Virus record (IMG/VR): IMGVR_UViG_3300046000_009554
Location: 1 to 39,984 of that record
From: a virus
Strand: one strand, 5' to 3'
DNA length: 39,984 nucleotides
This document shows, in pieces, positions 14,330 through 20,549 of the stretch; position 1 is the first letter of the stretch, and each line of letters starts with the position of its first letter. The translations under genes and the position numbers were made by a program. A model generated the notes under the pieces. The model worked only from the letters and a program-made list of their open reading frames with translations, made no database searches and was not told the DNA's origin.

Positions 14330-14802
14330 GCCTCGACGTCAACGACATCGGAGCCCTCCTCGTGCTTGCGCGCGTGCGAGGGCTTCGCGTTTTCGGCGCT
14401 CGTGCAGTCGCGCCGGAACTCACCGAGTGCGATGCGTGGGACGAGAGCGTCGTCGCGTGGCTGTGGTCGCATGCATGCTGTGCTGCTGACGCGGAGGTCT
14501 CTGTCGACGTGCAGCTTTGCGTCCTCGCCCGCGACGCGTTCATGCTCTCGATGCGCGTGCCGCGCGGAGAAGGCGCTGTGAGCCCGCAAGCGGCTGCTGC
14601 AATGCTCGGATGGAGCGTTGACCGTCTGCGCGCTCTCGAAGCCGCTGGAGGCGTGCGCACGGTGCGTCGCGGGGATGCGCGTTGGGTGCCGCTCGACGAG
14701 GTGGAGCGCTTGCGCGAGCCTGCGGAGATGACGCTCGACGAGGTTGACGCGCTACTTGCGCGATGCGCAAGGATGAGACAAGAGAACGCGGCGACCGAGT
14801 GA
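14326..14802 (+). CDS. MerR/excisionase-like HTH protein
   Basis: ATG at 14326 overlaps the previous stop as ATGA; a longer frame upstream is a shadow of the 13079 gene. The 158-residue protein has an N-terminal globular part with Cys pairs and a C-terminal winged-helix motif at about residues 86-126 (SPQAAAAMLGWSVDRLRALE then GGVRTVRRGDARWVPLDEVE), the classic MerR/HTH_17 arrangement of excisionases and small regulators. No integrase is present in the window, so a pure excisionase role is doubtful. It ends the rightward operon, just before a strong terminator. Confidence 0.75.
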   Translation: MSLDVNDIGALLVLARVRGLRVFGARAVAPELTECDAWDESVVAWLWSHACCAADAEVSVDVQLCVLARDAFMLSMRVPRGEGAVSPQAAAAMLGWSVDRLRALEAAGGVRTVRRGDARWVPLDEVERLREPAEMTLDEVDALLARCARMRQENAATE

Positions 14803-14842
14803 CGTTTCGTGTTCGGAGTTTCCTCCTTTCGCCGGATACGAC

Positions 14843-14882
14843 AAAGCCCGCTTAGAGTTCATCTAAGCGGGCTTTGCTTTTT
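14843..14882. terminator. Strong bidirectional intrinsic terminator
   Basis: AAAGCCCGCTTAGA (14843-14856) and TCTAAGCGGGCTTT (14862-14875) form a perfect 14-bp stem around GTTCA. Read rightward it is followed by GCTTTTT. Read leftward the stem is followed by a short TTTGTCG run. It separates the convergent rightward (ending 14802) and leftward (ending 14896) operons. Confidence 0.92.
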
Positions 14883-14895
14883 GACGTCGCTCAAC

Positions 14896-15177
14896 TCATC
14901 GAGGCGGTAGCCGCTCCATCGAACCGCTGCGCACAATCTTGACGCCGCGAACAACGCGCTCGACGGGGACCATGCCAAGCGCTTGCATGCGGTCGCGGCC
15001 CTCGATGCAGCCAAAGCACAGCGCGAGCTTGCCGACGTGGCGCTTCTTCGAGGTGACGTGGTGCGACGCGTAGCTCTCTGCGTGGCGCTCGGCGCATGCC
15101 TGATACGTGATGCGGCACGAGTACGGCTCGCACTTGACGACGTTCGAGAGCGACTTGAGGCGCTCGATGTCGGTCAT
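14896..15177 (-). CDS. Small Cys-containing phage protein (93 aa)
   Basis: The 93-residue protein contains CEPYSC (about residues 16-21), C28 and CFGC (about 54-57), a pattern suited to zinc binding, plus His-rich sequence (SHHVTSKKRH). It resembles small zinc-containing phage accessory proteins, but no named family is recognised. It is the last gene of the repressor operon, overlapping the gene before it as ATGA. Confidence 0.65.
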   Translation of the reverse strand: MTDIERLKSLSNVVKCEPYSCRITYQACAERHAESYASHHVTSKKRHVGKLALCFGCIEGRDRMQALGMVPVERVVRGVKIVRSGSMERLPPR

Positions 15178-15773
15178 GCGGCCCTCACGCTTCGCGCCAT
15201 CGCGATAAGAACCTCTCGAAACTCAGACGGTGTTTCCGACGCTCTACGCTTTCCAACTTTTGGGCGATGCTCCCCGCCTAACCTTGTTTTGTTGCCGCAC
15301 CACGAGACCGCTGATTTTGTCTCCGCATCGTTGACGCTGCCCCACTTCAGCGACGGGAGCTCGCACCCGAACGCATAGAGCCACGTTGCTTTCTTGGCAA
15401 CGTGCCCGTAACGCCCCTGCTCCACATGGCAGGCCCAGCCTCCGCATACACCACGTTGCCATCCACCATGTCTCGAAGGGGTTGGCAGCCCAAATACTTT
15501 AAAAGCGTCGCTGTACGCCGGATGTTCAAGCACGCCACCGACACGGCGGACGTTGGCAAGCGCTGACGCAAAACATCCACCATCGTCACCGCGCCTATAG
15601 CCCCACCGCGCTTCGCAGAGCGCAGCCAAACGGCACCATCGTGAACATGGCGGGTGCGCGACGACCGGGTGCATGCCGTCGTAGTTTCGCGCGTCACGCT
15701 TGATGTCCCACACGTCAACACCAGGGACGCGAGAGTACGGCCCATCCGCATAGACAAACAAAGCGGCAATCAC
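15174..15773 (-). CDS. PPC-motif protein resembling a degenerate cytosine methyltransferase
   Basis: GTG at 15773 overlaps the upstream stop as GTGA, giving 199 residues. The central part has VAHPPCSRW (about residues 38-46) and later VLEHPAYS (81-88). The order of PPC and then E-H-P is reminiscent of motif IV (PPC) and motif VI (EN-type) of C5-cytosine methyltransferases. The S-adenosylmethionine loop was not found, the protein is short, and the E-N pair is E-H. Proteins with this pattern are widespread in phages. A modifying enzyme is possible, but activity is uncertain. Confidence 0.55.
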   Translation of the reverse strand: MIAALFVYADGPYSRVPGVDVWDIKRDARNYDGMHPVVAHPPCSRWCRLAALCEARWGYRRGDDGGCFASALANVRRVGGVLEHPAYSDAFKVFGLPTPSRHGGWQRGVCGGWACHVEQGRYGHVAKKATWLYAFGCELPSLKWGSVNDAETKSAVSWCGNKTRLGGEHRPKVGKRRASETPSEFREVLIAMARSVRAA

Positions 15774-16084
15774 TGGCACCCCAACTGGTACCGCGCAAAC
15801 CACCTGTCGAGGATGCGCGCGCAAGCGCTGTACGAGCTGAAGAGCGGCTTCGTCGTGGCGTCTTTGACGGTCCACCCGTTCTTGATGCGCCAATGTGCGG
15901 TGCGCGAACTGATGCCGTTCGCGCGCGCAAGCGCTGCGATGTTGACCATGGGCGCCAACTCCGCGCCTGCATCCATGAGCCTGCGCACGCGCGGACGCGA
16001 GCACTTGAGCGCTTTTGCGGCGGCGTCAATGGACTCGCAGCGTGTACCGTCTGCGAGCATCACGGGGATGGGCGCTGGTCTCAT
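15770..16084 (-). CDS. Helix-turn-helix protein (104 aa)
   Basis: The 104-residue protein starts MRPAPIPVMLADGTRCESID, a pattern like NUMOD1-type modules seen next to homing endonuclease domains. It continues AAAKALKCSRPRVRRLMDAG (helix-turn-helix at about residues 20-40) and NIAALARANGISSRTAHWRI, a second HTH-like segment at about 48-67. No nuclease motif is present. It is probably a small DNA-binding protein in the repressor operon. It has 4-nt overlaps with both neighbours. Confidence 0.65.
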   Translation of the reverse strand: MRPAPIPVMLADGTRCESIDAAAKALKCSRPRVRRLMDAGAELAPMVNIAALARANGISSRTAHWRIKNGWTVKDATTKPLFSSYSACARILDRWFARYQLGCQ

Positions 16085-16647
16085 GGGTGCGCCCTCATGA
16101 GCGCCGTAGCGATTGCAAGCGCGTCAGCGATGGCCTCCTGCGCTTTCGCGTTGCGGTCTCGCTTCGTGCCTGCAGCGCGCTTCACGATGGGCCCGAAGCG
16201 GTTCAGCGCATACGAAACGTTGTCGTCCTTCGACGCCCACGACGACCCCGCGAGCGCCTTCTTTGCCTCACGTGCCGTGACGATGACGGGCTCGATGCCA
16301 AGCGCGTAGCAGACGCCGCGGACGGTACCGCATGCGAGCCCCGTGCACTTCGCCGCGAGCGCCGACTTGCTACCGCTGTGCGCTTCGATGCCGATGATGA
16401 TTCGCTCACCGCATCCCCGCTTGTCATCAGCGAGGCGGTACGCGACCACAAGCGCCTGCGCGACAGCGTCAACGCGCTCCCCGTCGCACTCGGCCTTGGA
16501 CAGCTTCGCGGACTTCGGCGCGGCCTTGGTTGGCGTGCACGAGACGTGTAGAACCTCGATGCCAAACGTGGGGCAGAAGACGGGGCGCTGCGTCACTGCG
16601 ATGCCAGTTGCCGCGAGGGACTGGTCGACTCCGATGTAGATAGTCAT
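16081..16647 (-). CDS. RuvC-like Holliday junction resolvase
   Basis: The start is ATG 16647 (ATGA overlap); an N-terminal extension in the same frame is a shadow. The 188-residue protein has an RNase H-like fold: VDQSLAATG (D8), IIGIEAHSGS (E88) and KAQEAIADALAIA (E171/D175), the acidic residues that bind catalytic metal. RuvC resolves four-way junctions made by recombination or replication and can trim branched DNA before packaging. Phage RuvC-like proteins can also act as branched-DNA endonucleases. It lies in the repressor operon rather than with RecT and SSB, which is unusual. Confidence 0.87.
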   Translation of the reverse strand: MTIYIGVDQSLAATGIAVTQRPVFCPTFGIEVLHVSCTPTKAAPKSAKLSKAECDGERVDAVAQALVVAYRLADDKRGCGERIIIGIEAHSGSKSALAAKCTGLACGTVRGVCYALGIEPVIVTAREAKKALAGSSWASKDDNVSYALNRFGPIVKRAAGTKRDRNAKAQEAIADALAIATALMRAHP

Positions 16648-16889
16648 GGCTTCACGTGCCTTTCGCGCCACGCCGCATTCACGGCCTCGTGGTGCTCTTC
16701 GTGCGTTCGCTTGATTGCTTGGATGAGCGCTGCGTGCGCTGCTTGTGGTGTCCCGCCTTCGCCGCAACACACAACGCGCTTCATGTTGGCAGCCTCTTGG
16801 AGCGCCGCGAGGTGCACCGTCGTCTCGTAGCCGCTGTCGGGGTGGCCAATCCAGCGCTGCTCTTTCCACGTCTCGACTTTGAAGGGCAT
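16644..16889 (-). CDS. Hypothetical protein (81 aa)
   Basis: The 81-residue protein has a mixed strand/helix N-terminus (MPFKVETWKEQRWIGHPDSG), a CC pair in VVCCGEGG and a charged helical end (KRTHEEHHEAVNAAWRERH). No family is recognised. ATG 16889 shares TGATG with the upstream stop; GTG 16892 is an alternative start. The stop overlaps the RuvC start. Confidence 0.6.
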   Translation of the reverse strand: MPFKVETWKEQRWIGHPDSGYETTVHLAALQEAANMKRVVCCGEGGTPQAAHAALIQAIKRTHEEHHEAVNAAWRERHVKP

Positions 16890-17218
16890 CACTGACCCCT
16901 CGCCTGAGCAGCACGGAAGACGTCGGCGATGGTCTTCACCTCATCATGCGTGAGCCCGTTCAGAAAGCTCCACATGCGCGCATAGAAGCGGTCGTTGATG
17001 ACGCGCTCGTCAGCCATGCGCGCACGGATAGCGGGCCACTCTGACGCGTGGAAAATCTTGCCGTCTTGCGTGTGCTCGCCGTCCCCAAAGAGTTGCGCGT
17101 AGCGTCCACCAGCATGGTCGATGCGCACCCATGTGGGACCAGCGGAGAGCACACGCTCGTTCGTCTCGCCGCCTTTGCACACAAGCACAACGTCGTCCCC
17201 TTTGCGGAATGGTCGCAT
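16889..17218 (-). CDS. Hypothetical protein (109 aa)
   Basis: ATG 17218 shares TGATG with the stop of the small membrane gene. The 109-residue product has an N-terminal beta part (GDDVVLVCKGGETNERVLSA, then WVRIDH), resembling a small barrel, followed by a charged helical C-terminus (RARMADERVINDRFYARMWS). No family is recognised. Confidence 0.65.
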   Translation of the reverse strand: MRPFRKGDDVVLVCKGGETNERVLSAGPTWVRIDHAGGRYAQLFGDGEHTQDGKIFHASEWPAIRARMADERVINDRFYARMWSFLNGLTHDEVKTIADVFRAAQARGQ

Positions 17219-17337
17219 CACTCGCCTCCTTCGATGCGCTTCGCGGCAGAGACCGCCCAAAGCACAAGCGAGACCCACGCAGAGAGACAGATGGCGGCGA
17301 AGATGGCGGCGAAGATGGCGGTCGCGGGAGCGGTCAT
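17218..17337 (-). CDS. Small single-TM membrane protein (39 aa)
   Basis: ATG 17337 overlaps the upstream stop as ATGA. The 39-residue product is almost entirely one membrane helix (AIFAAIFAAICLSAWVSLVL then WAVS) followed by a basic tail (AAKRIEGGE). The AIFAAIFAA start is encoded by tandem 12-nt repeats (AAGATGGCGGCG on the plus strand). It sits in the repressor operon, so a superinfection-exclusion or membrane role in lysogeny is conceivable, but unsupported beyond position. Confidence 0.62.
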   Translation of the reverse strand: MTAPATAIFAAIFAAICLSAWVSLVLWAVSAAKRIEGGE

Positions 17338-17738
17338 GGGAGCACCTCCGCGTTGGCCACATCGAACGGATGCGCCTTGGCGTTGTACGCGCCGATCCGC
17401 TGGCACGTCTCGCGCCTGTACTTGGACCCGTCCTCGCACTCGATGGTCTTCGGCGTGATCTTGACGATCTTCTTGTAGGCGATGGTGTCGAACGTCTCGA
17501 AGCCGCCTGGATGCGCCTTGACGCGCAGGTGTCCCTTGCGGTGCTTCGTGCGAACCTCGAAATGGGCTACTGAGGCCGGTAGTGAAGCAACCTTCGCAGC
17601 GACCTCCTCGCGCGAAATCTCGACACGGTCTGCCATGCGCATGACGCCGTCTGCGCCGACTGAGACCCTCACCTTCACCACGAAGGAAACCTCAACGCTC
17701 ATCACAGCGCGAACGTATTTAAGATACTCGTCGTTCAC
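17334..17738 (-). CDS. Hypothetical protein next to the repressor (134 aa)
   Basis: GTG 17738 overlaps the repressor stop as GTGA. The 134-residue protein has a strand-rich N-terminal half (SFVVKVRVSVGADGVMRMAD), a helix, and a basic middle (EVRTKHRKGHLRVKAHPGGF). C110 and C120 lie in the last quarter. No known family is recognised. Confidence 0.65.
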   Translation of the reverse strand: MNDEYLKYVRAVMSVEVSFVVKVRVSVGADGVMRMADRVEISREEVAAKVASLPASVAHFEVRTKHRKGHLRVKAHPGGFETFDTIAYKKIVKITPKTIECEDGSKYRRETCQRIGAYNAKAHPFDVANAEVLP

Positions 17739-18010
17739 GATGGCACCGTGATTCGCGCAGGAGGCGGCACGAGCGCAACGACGCGCTTGTCAGCGAGCGA
17801 GTCACCCTTCAACGCAAGCACTTCCGCAATCTTGTACGCGCACCGCGCACCGATGACAGGCAAGTCGGACTGCTCTGCGCGCTCAGCAGAGACGATGGTG
17901 CGCCGCGAGACGCCAGCAGCAGCGGCAAGCTCGCTCTGCGTGAAGTTGAAGGCGAGGCGCCGTGCGCGGAACTTGATTGAGAACTCAGAGAGCTTTTTGG
18001 TGTTGGCCAT
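17735..18010 (-). CDS. XRE-family (Cro/CI-type) transcriptional repressor
   Basis: The 91-residue protein has an N-terminal basic helix and a clear XRE helix-turn-helix at about residues 24-46 (TQSELAAAAGVSRRTIVSAE), followed by a short helical C-terminus. It has no peptidase or dimerisation domain of the long CI type. It is divergently transcribed from the 18124 gene across a 113-bp region with two TTGCGC-N4-GCGCAA palindromes. The TAATGT -10 places the predicted +1 on the ATG, so translation may be leaderless, as for lambda CI from its maintenance promoter. It is the likely regulator of the phage, but whether it maintains lysogeny is not shown. Confidence 0.85.
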   Translation of the reverse strand: MANTKKLSEFSIKFRARRLAFNFTQSELAAAAGVSRRTIVSAERAEQSDLPVIGARCAYKIAEVLALKGDSLADKRVVALVPPPARITVPS

Positions 18011-18015
18011 GTCGC

Positions 18016-18043
18016 ACATTAGCGCTTTTGCGCGCATGCGCAA
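18016..18043 (-). promoter_or_regulatory. Repressor promoter with operator O1
   Basis: On the minus strand TTGCGC (18043-18038), 16 nt and TAATGT (18021-18016) form a promoter whose +1 coincides with the repressor ATG at 18010. The palindrome TTGCGC-GCAT-GCGCAA (18028-18043) covers the -35 element and half the spacer, so binding there would block it. Confidence 0.6.
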
Positions 18044-18089
18044 GTTTCTGTCCGGTAAGCCTATTTGCGAGGGCTGCGTCGATTTGTTG

Positions 18090-18105
18090 TTGCGCAAATG
18101 CGCAA
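18090..18105. promoter_or_regulatory. Operator O2, TTGCGC-AAAT-GCGCAA
   Basis: A perfect 6-bp inverted repeat with a 4-nt spacer, identical in its arms to O1, 19 bp upstream of the rightward gene at 18124. It is probably an XRE repressor site controlling the RecT operon. The rightward promoter itself could not be placed with confidence. Confidence 0.6.
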
Positions 18106-18123
18106 GTCATGCGAAGGTTGGTC

Positions 18124-18456
18124 ATGGACGAAACAACGACGCCGGGAACGGCAAAGCGCACACACACAACGTTCAAGAGCGCTGAGGTGCTTGAGGACAC
18201 AGCGAAGGCGTACGACCTCACAGCCGACGCACTCCAGAAGAGCCTTGAGACGGCTCGCAACAAGGCAGCAGGCCTCCGCGCACTTGCAGCGATTGGTCGA
18301 CGCGTGAAGAGTGACGCCTACCCAAGCGTCAAGCCCGCTGGCTGGGAAGTCACGGTGCTCATCGCTGGGCTTCCGAAGCGTGGCAGCGGCGTCACGCTGA
18401 TGGACGCAACGCGAGACCTTGAGCGCGTTCTCGGAGGACTTGGGGAGGCCACGTGA
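18124..18456 (+). CDS. First gene of the RecT operon, hypothetical (110 aa)
   Basis: ATG 18124 has GAAGG six bases upstream. The 110-residue protein begins with a Thr-rich stretch, then a helix (AEVLEDTAKAYDLTADALQK), a basic segment and a beta-like segment (GWEVTVLIAGLPKRGSG). It is opposite the repressor gene across the operator region, the position of cro or antirepressor-like genes in temperate phages, but no helix-turn-helix is visible. No family is recognised. Confidence 0.7.
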   Translation: MDETTTPGTAKRTHTTFKSAEVLEDTAKAYDLTADALQKSLETARNKAAGLRALAAIGRRVKSDAYPSVKPAGWEVTVLIAGLPKRGSGVTLMDATRDLERVLGGLGEAT

Positions 18457-18701
18457 TTGACGCAATCGACGGCAAGGACATGCCGGACCCGCGCCCGGAA
18501 ATGACGGTCGAAGAGGCGAAGGCGGTTCTCTACGACTGCACGCGGCGCAATGTGAGCGGCGCGGCAGCGCTCGCCGTGCTCACAGGCCGCATCACGACGC
18601 TTGAGCGCATCATTCGCGTTCGCCTTGGCCCTGGCGCAGTGCCGACGACATCCATCCACAGCGGGCGACCGCTTTACGACGACAAGAGGAAGAGGCCATG
18701 A
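18453..18701 (+). CDS. Hypothetical protein (82 aa)
   Basis: GTG 18453 overlaps the previous stop as GTGA. The 82-residue product is helical (MTVEEAKAVLYDCTRRNVSG then LTTLERIIRV-like), with a basic C-terminus. It could be a small nucleic acid- or protein-binding helix bundle. No function is recognised. Confidence 0.6.
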   Translation: MIDAIDGKDMPDPRPEMTVEEAKAVLYDCTRRNVSGAAALAVLTGRITTLERIIRVRLGPGAVPTTSIHSGRPLYDDKRKRP

Positions 18702-18901
18702 AGTTCATAGTTCAAAGCGACGGCAGGGACGCGCGCACTTCAGAAGTTGAGGCAGGGACCTCAGAAGAGGCGGCGCTCGCATGGGCGCTTGAGTGGCTCC
18801 TCGATGACGAAGAAGACAGATGCCTCGTGTCCACCGATGGCGTTGCAGTGGCAAAGTTTCACATGTCCAAAGAGTGGACGGCAATGGAGATGAAGGCATG
18901 A
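18698..18901 (+). CDS. Acidic hypothetical protein (67 aa)
   Basis: ATG 18698 overlaps the previous stop (ATGA). The 67-residue product has an N-terminal strand (MKFIVQSDG), an acidic helix with Trp residues (EEAALAWALEWLLDDEED) and a second strand. Its layout is similar to the 20550 gene (strand, then EEWL-type helix, then strand), suggesting related small domains. No named family is recognised. Confidence 0.62.
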   Translation: MKFIVQSDGRDARTSEVEAGTSEEAALAWALEWLLDDEEDRCLVSTDGVAVAKFHMSKEWTAMEMKA

Positions 18902-19863
18902 GCACTGCACTCGCACGAAGCGTCGACGTCACGAACTTCGACACCCTCGACCGGCTCTCAAACGTGCTCGCACGCGCTGTCGACGCGTGCCCCAAGGCGT
19001 TCTTCGGCAAGCCCGCGACGGTCGCCGCCGTCATCCTCTTTGGCCAGGAGGTGGGTCTCACGCCAATGATGGCGCTGCGCTCGGTGCACGTCATCAGCGG
19101 CAAGATGGTCATGTCCGCCGAGTTGATGCTCACGCTGGCGCTTCAGCGCGGCGTCAAAAAGAAGTGGACCGAGGCGACGAACGAAGCGGCAACGCTCGTT
19201 CTCATTCGTGATGGCGAGGAAATGCTTCCGGTGCGCTTCACCATCGAAGATGCCAAGCGCGCTGAGCTTCTCGGTAATCCAACGTGGAAGAAGTTCCCGG
19301 GCAACATGCTGCGCGCGCGCTGCATCGCGAACGCCATTCGCATGCACTGCCCCGACGTGCTTGGTCCGTGCATCTACAGCGAGGAGGAGATGCGCGACCT
19401 GGAGGAGTCAGCGCCGCCTGCGCCCACGCAGAAGCGCGCAGAAGTCATCGAGAGCGTCGCGCCAGCAGGCGCCTACCTTGGCGACCTCACGGACGCTCCA
19501 GACAGCGGTATGCGCCTTGAAAGCACGAAGTCGCATATCAAGCACTGCGATACGCCGGAGAAGCTTCACGCATGGCTCAAGCACCGCGCACCGTTCATCA
19601 GGAATGCTGCGACGGTTGACGGCGCCAACAACGTTGCGCTCGTCGAGTACATCACCAGCGTCATCAAGTCGATGTCGAAGCGCGTCAAGCATGCTGACGG
19701 CAAGGTGGGCGTCGAGTCGGCCGTCATGCTCGACGCTGCTGGGCTCATGGGTGAGAAGAGCATCGCCGTCGTCATCGACACTACAGCGCAGCGCATCCAA
19801 GACAACAAAGACGCCGCCGAGGATGCAATCCGCGACGAGCAGGAAGGCGACGGTCCACATTGA
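18898..19863 (+). CDS. RecT-family single-strand annealing protein
   Basis: ATG 18898 gives 321 residues (ATGA overlap). The core resembles RecT proteins: LARAVDACPKAFFGKPATVA with a helix through residue 62, MVMSAELMLTLALQRG, then WKKFPGNMLRARCIANAIRM and CPDVLGPCIYSEEEM (about 130-165), the conserved annealase block. It should coat single-stranded DNA and promote strand annealing in phage recombination. The C-terminal ~120 residues are helical and variable. It is followed immediately by an SSB-like gene. No exonuclease partner was recognised. Confidence 0.82.
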   Translation: MSTALARSVDVTNFDTLDRLSNVLARAVDACPKAFFGKPATVAAVILFGQEVGLTPMMALRSVHVISGKMVMSAELMLTLALQRGVKKKWTEATNEAATLVLIRDGEEMLPVRFTIEDAKRAELLGNPTWKKFPGNMLRARCIANAIRMHCPDVLGPCIYSEEEMRDLEESAPPAPTQKRAEVIESVAPAGAYLGDLTDAPDSGMRLESTKSHIKHCDTPEKLHAWLKHRAPFIRNAATVDGANNVALVEYITSVIKSMSKRVKHADGKVGVESAVMLDAAGLMGEKSIAVVIDTTAQRIQDNKDAAEDAIRDEQEGDGPH

Positions 19864-20258
19864 GCGACAAGCAAAAGCCAGCATTCAAGGTGTCCGTCAA
19901 GCCTGAGCAAGGCGGCGGCAAAGCCGTTCAACTCGCGGCGTTCTGGCGCAAGGACGACGGCAAGCTTCGCGGCTCACTCGACGGCAAGATTGTGCAGCTG
20001 AGCGTCAAGCTTGAAGATGGGACAAACGAAGACGGAACGCCGCGATACGTGGTGCATCACGTCAAGCGCAAAGAAGGAAGCAAGTGGATGGACCACTACG
20101 TGAACCTCTTTGAAGAGGAGGGCTCTGCGTCGAAGTTTGCTGGCGCTGCGCAGGCTCCAAGCGGCGCGGACGACGACATCTTCGGCTCTCCGCAGCAGTC
20201 GAAGACGGGCATGTTCGACGGCAACGGCGACCTTGACGAGGACTCAATACCGTTCTGA
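19860..20258 (+). CDS. SSB-like protein with acidic C-terminal tail
   Basis: TTG 19860 overlaps the RecT stop as TTGA. The 132-residue product has a beta-rich N-terminal body (residues about 20-75, with aromatic and basic residues: FWRKDDGKLRGSLDGKIVQL), a Gly/Ser/Ala/Asp-rich linker and a C-terminal tip DEDSIPF. This acidic tip ending in Pro-Phe is a hallmark of bacterial single-stranded DNA-binding proteins, which use it to recruit partners. The OB-fold is not obvious by eye, so this could be a divergent SSB or RecT partner. The position beside RecT supports either. Confidence 0.7.
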   Translation: MSDKQKPAFKVSVKPEQGGGKAVQLAAFWRKDDGKLRGSLDGKIVQLSVKLEDGTNEDGTPRYVVHHVKRKEGSKWMDHYVNLFEEEGSASKFAGAAQAPSGADDDIFGSPQQSKTGMFDGNGDLDEDSIPF

Positions 20259-20263
20259 ACTTC

Positions 20264-20283
20264 GCGCGGCAATACCGCCGCGC
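20264..20283. terminator. GC hairpin just after the SSB-like gene
   Basis: GCGCGGC (20264-20270) pairs with GCCGCGC (20277-20283) around AATACC, six bases after the stop codon. No T-run follows, so termination would have to be atypical; attenuation or mRNA protection is as likely. Confidence 0.4.
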
Positions 20284-20445
20284 AGGCCATGCGGGCAGCG
20301 TGTCTAGACGCTTCTCGTGTGGAGCAACACCCAATGAATCGACACGGGTACGGCTCACCTCGGACGAGCCAATGCGCGGGTGAACGCGCCCGGGTGCTGC
20401 TCGCGCTTCGCCGCGCGAACCCGGTCATGGCCTTGGAGTGTGTGT

Positions 20446-20521
20446 GGTCACGAGTGCCAGAGCGGCGCGTGCACGTCGGGCTAGAGCCCCGAAAGTCCGG
20501 GTTCGATTCCCGGTGAGGCCA
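20446..20521 (+). tRNA. tRNA-like sequence (tRNA gene, decayed tRNA or att half)
   Basis: The T-arm CCGGG-TTCGATT-CCCGG is perfect, with the GGTTCGATTCC B-box. The 3' acceptor strand TGAGGCC plus discriminator A follows, with no encoded CCA. A 76-nt model has anticodon stem TCGGG/CCCGA, loop CTAGAGC (anticodon AGA, U33 present), D-stem GTGC/GCAC and acceptor GGTCACG with one mismatch and two G-T pairs; but the D-loop has 13 nt and only one base lies between acceptor and D-stem. A longer 93-nt model starting GGCCTTG at 20429 pairs the acceptor better but has no U33 and a 27-nt variable region. The T-arm half is convincing and the rest is not. Confidence 0.45.
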
Positions 20522-20549
20522 TTCGATATTATTTTTAGGAGGTTTTGAT

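Noticed and set aside
20446-20521. Attachment site with high confidence
   Set aside because: Without an integrase gene and a host tRNA for comparison, the tRNA 3' half alone is not enough; it is kept only as an alternative.
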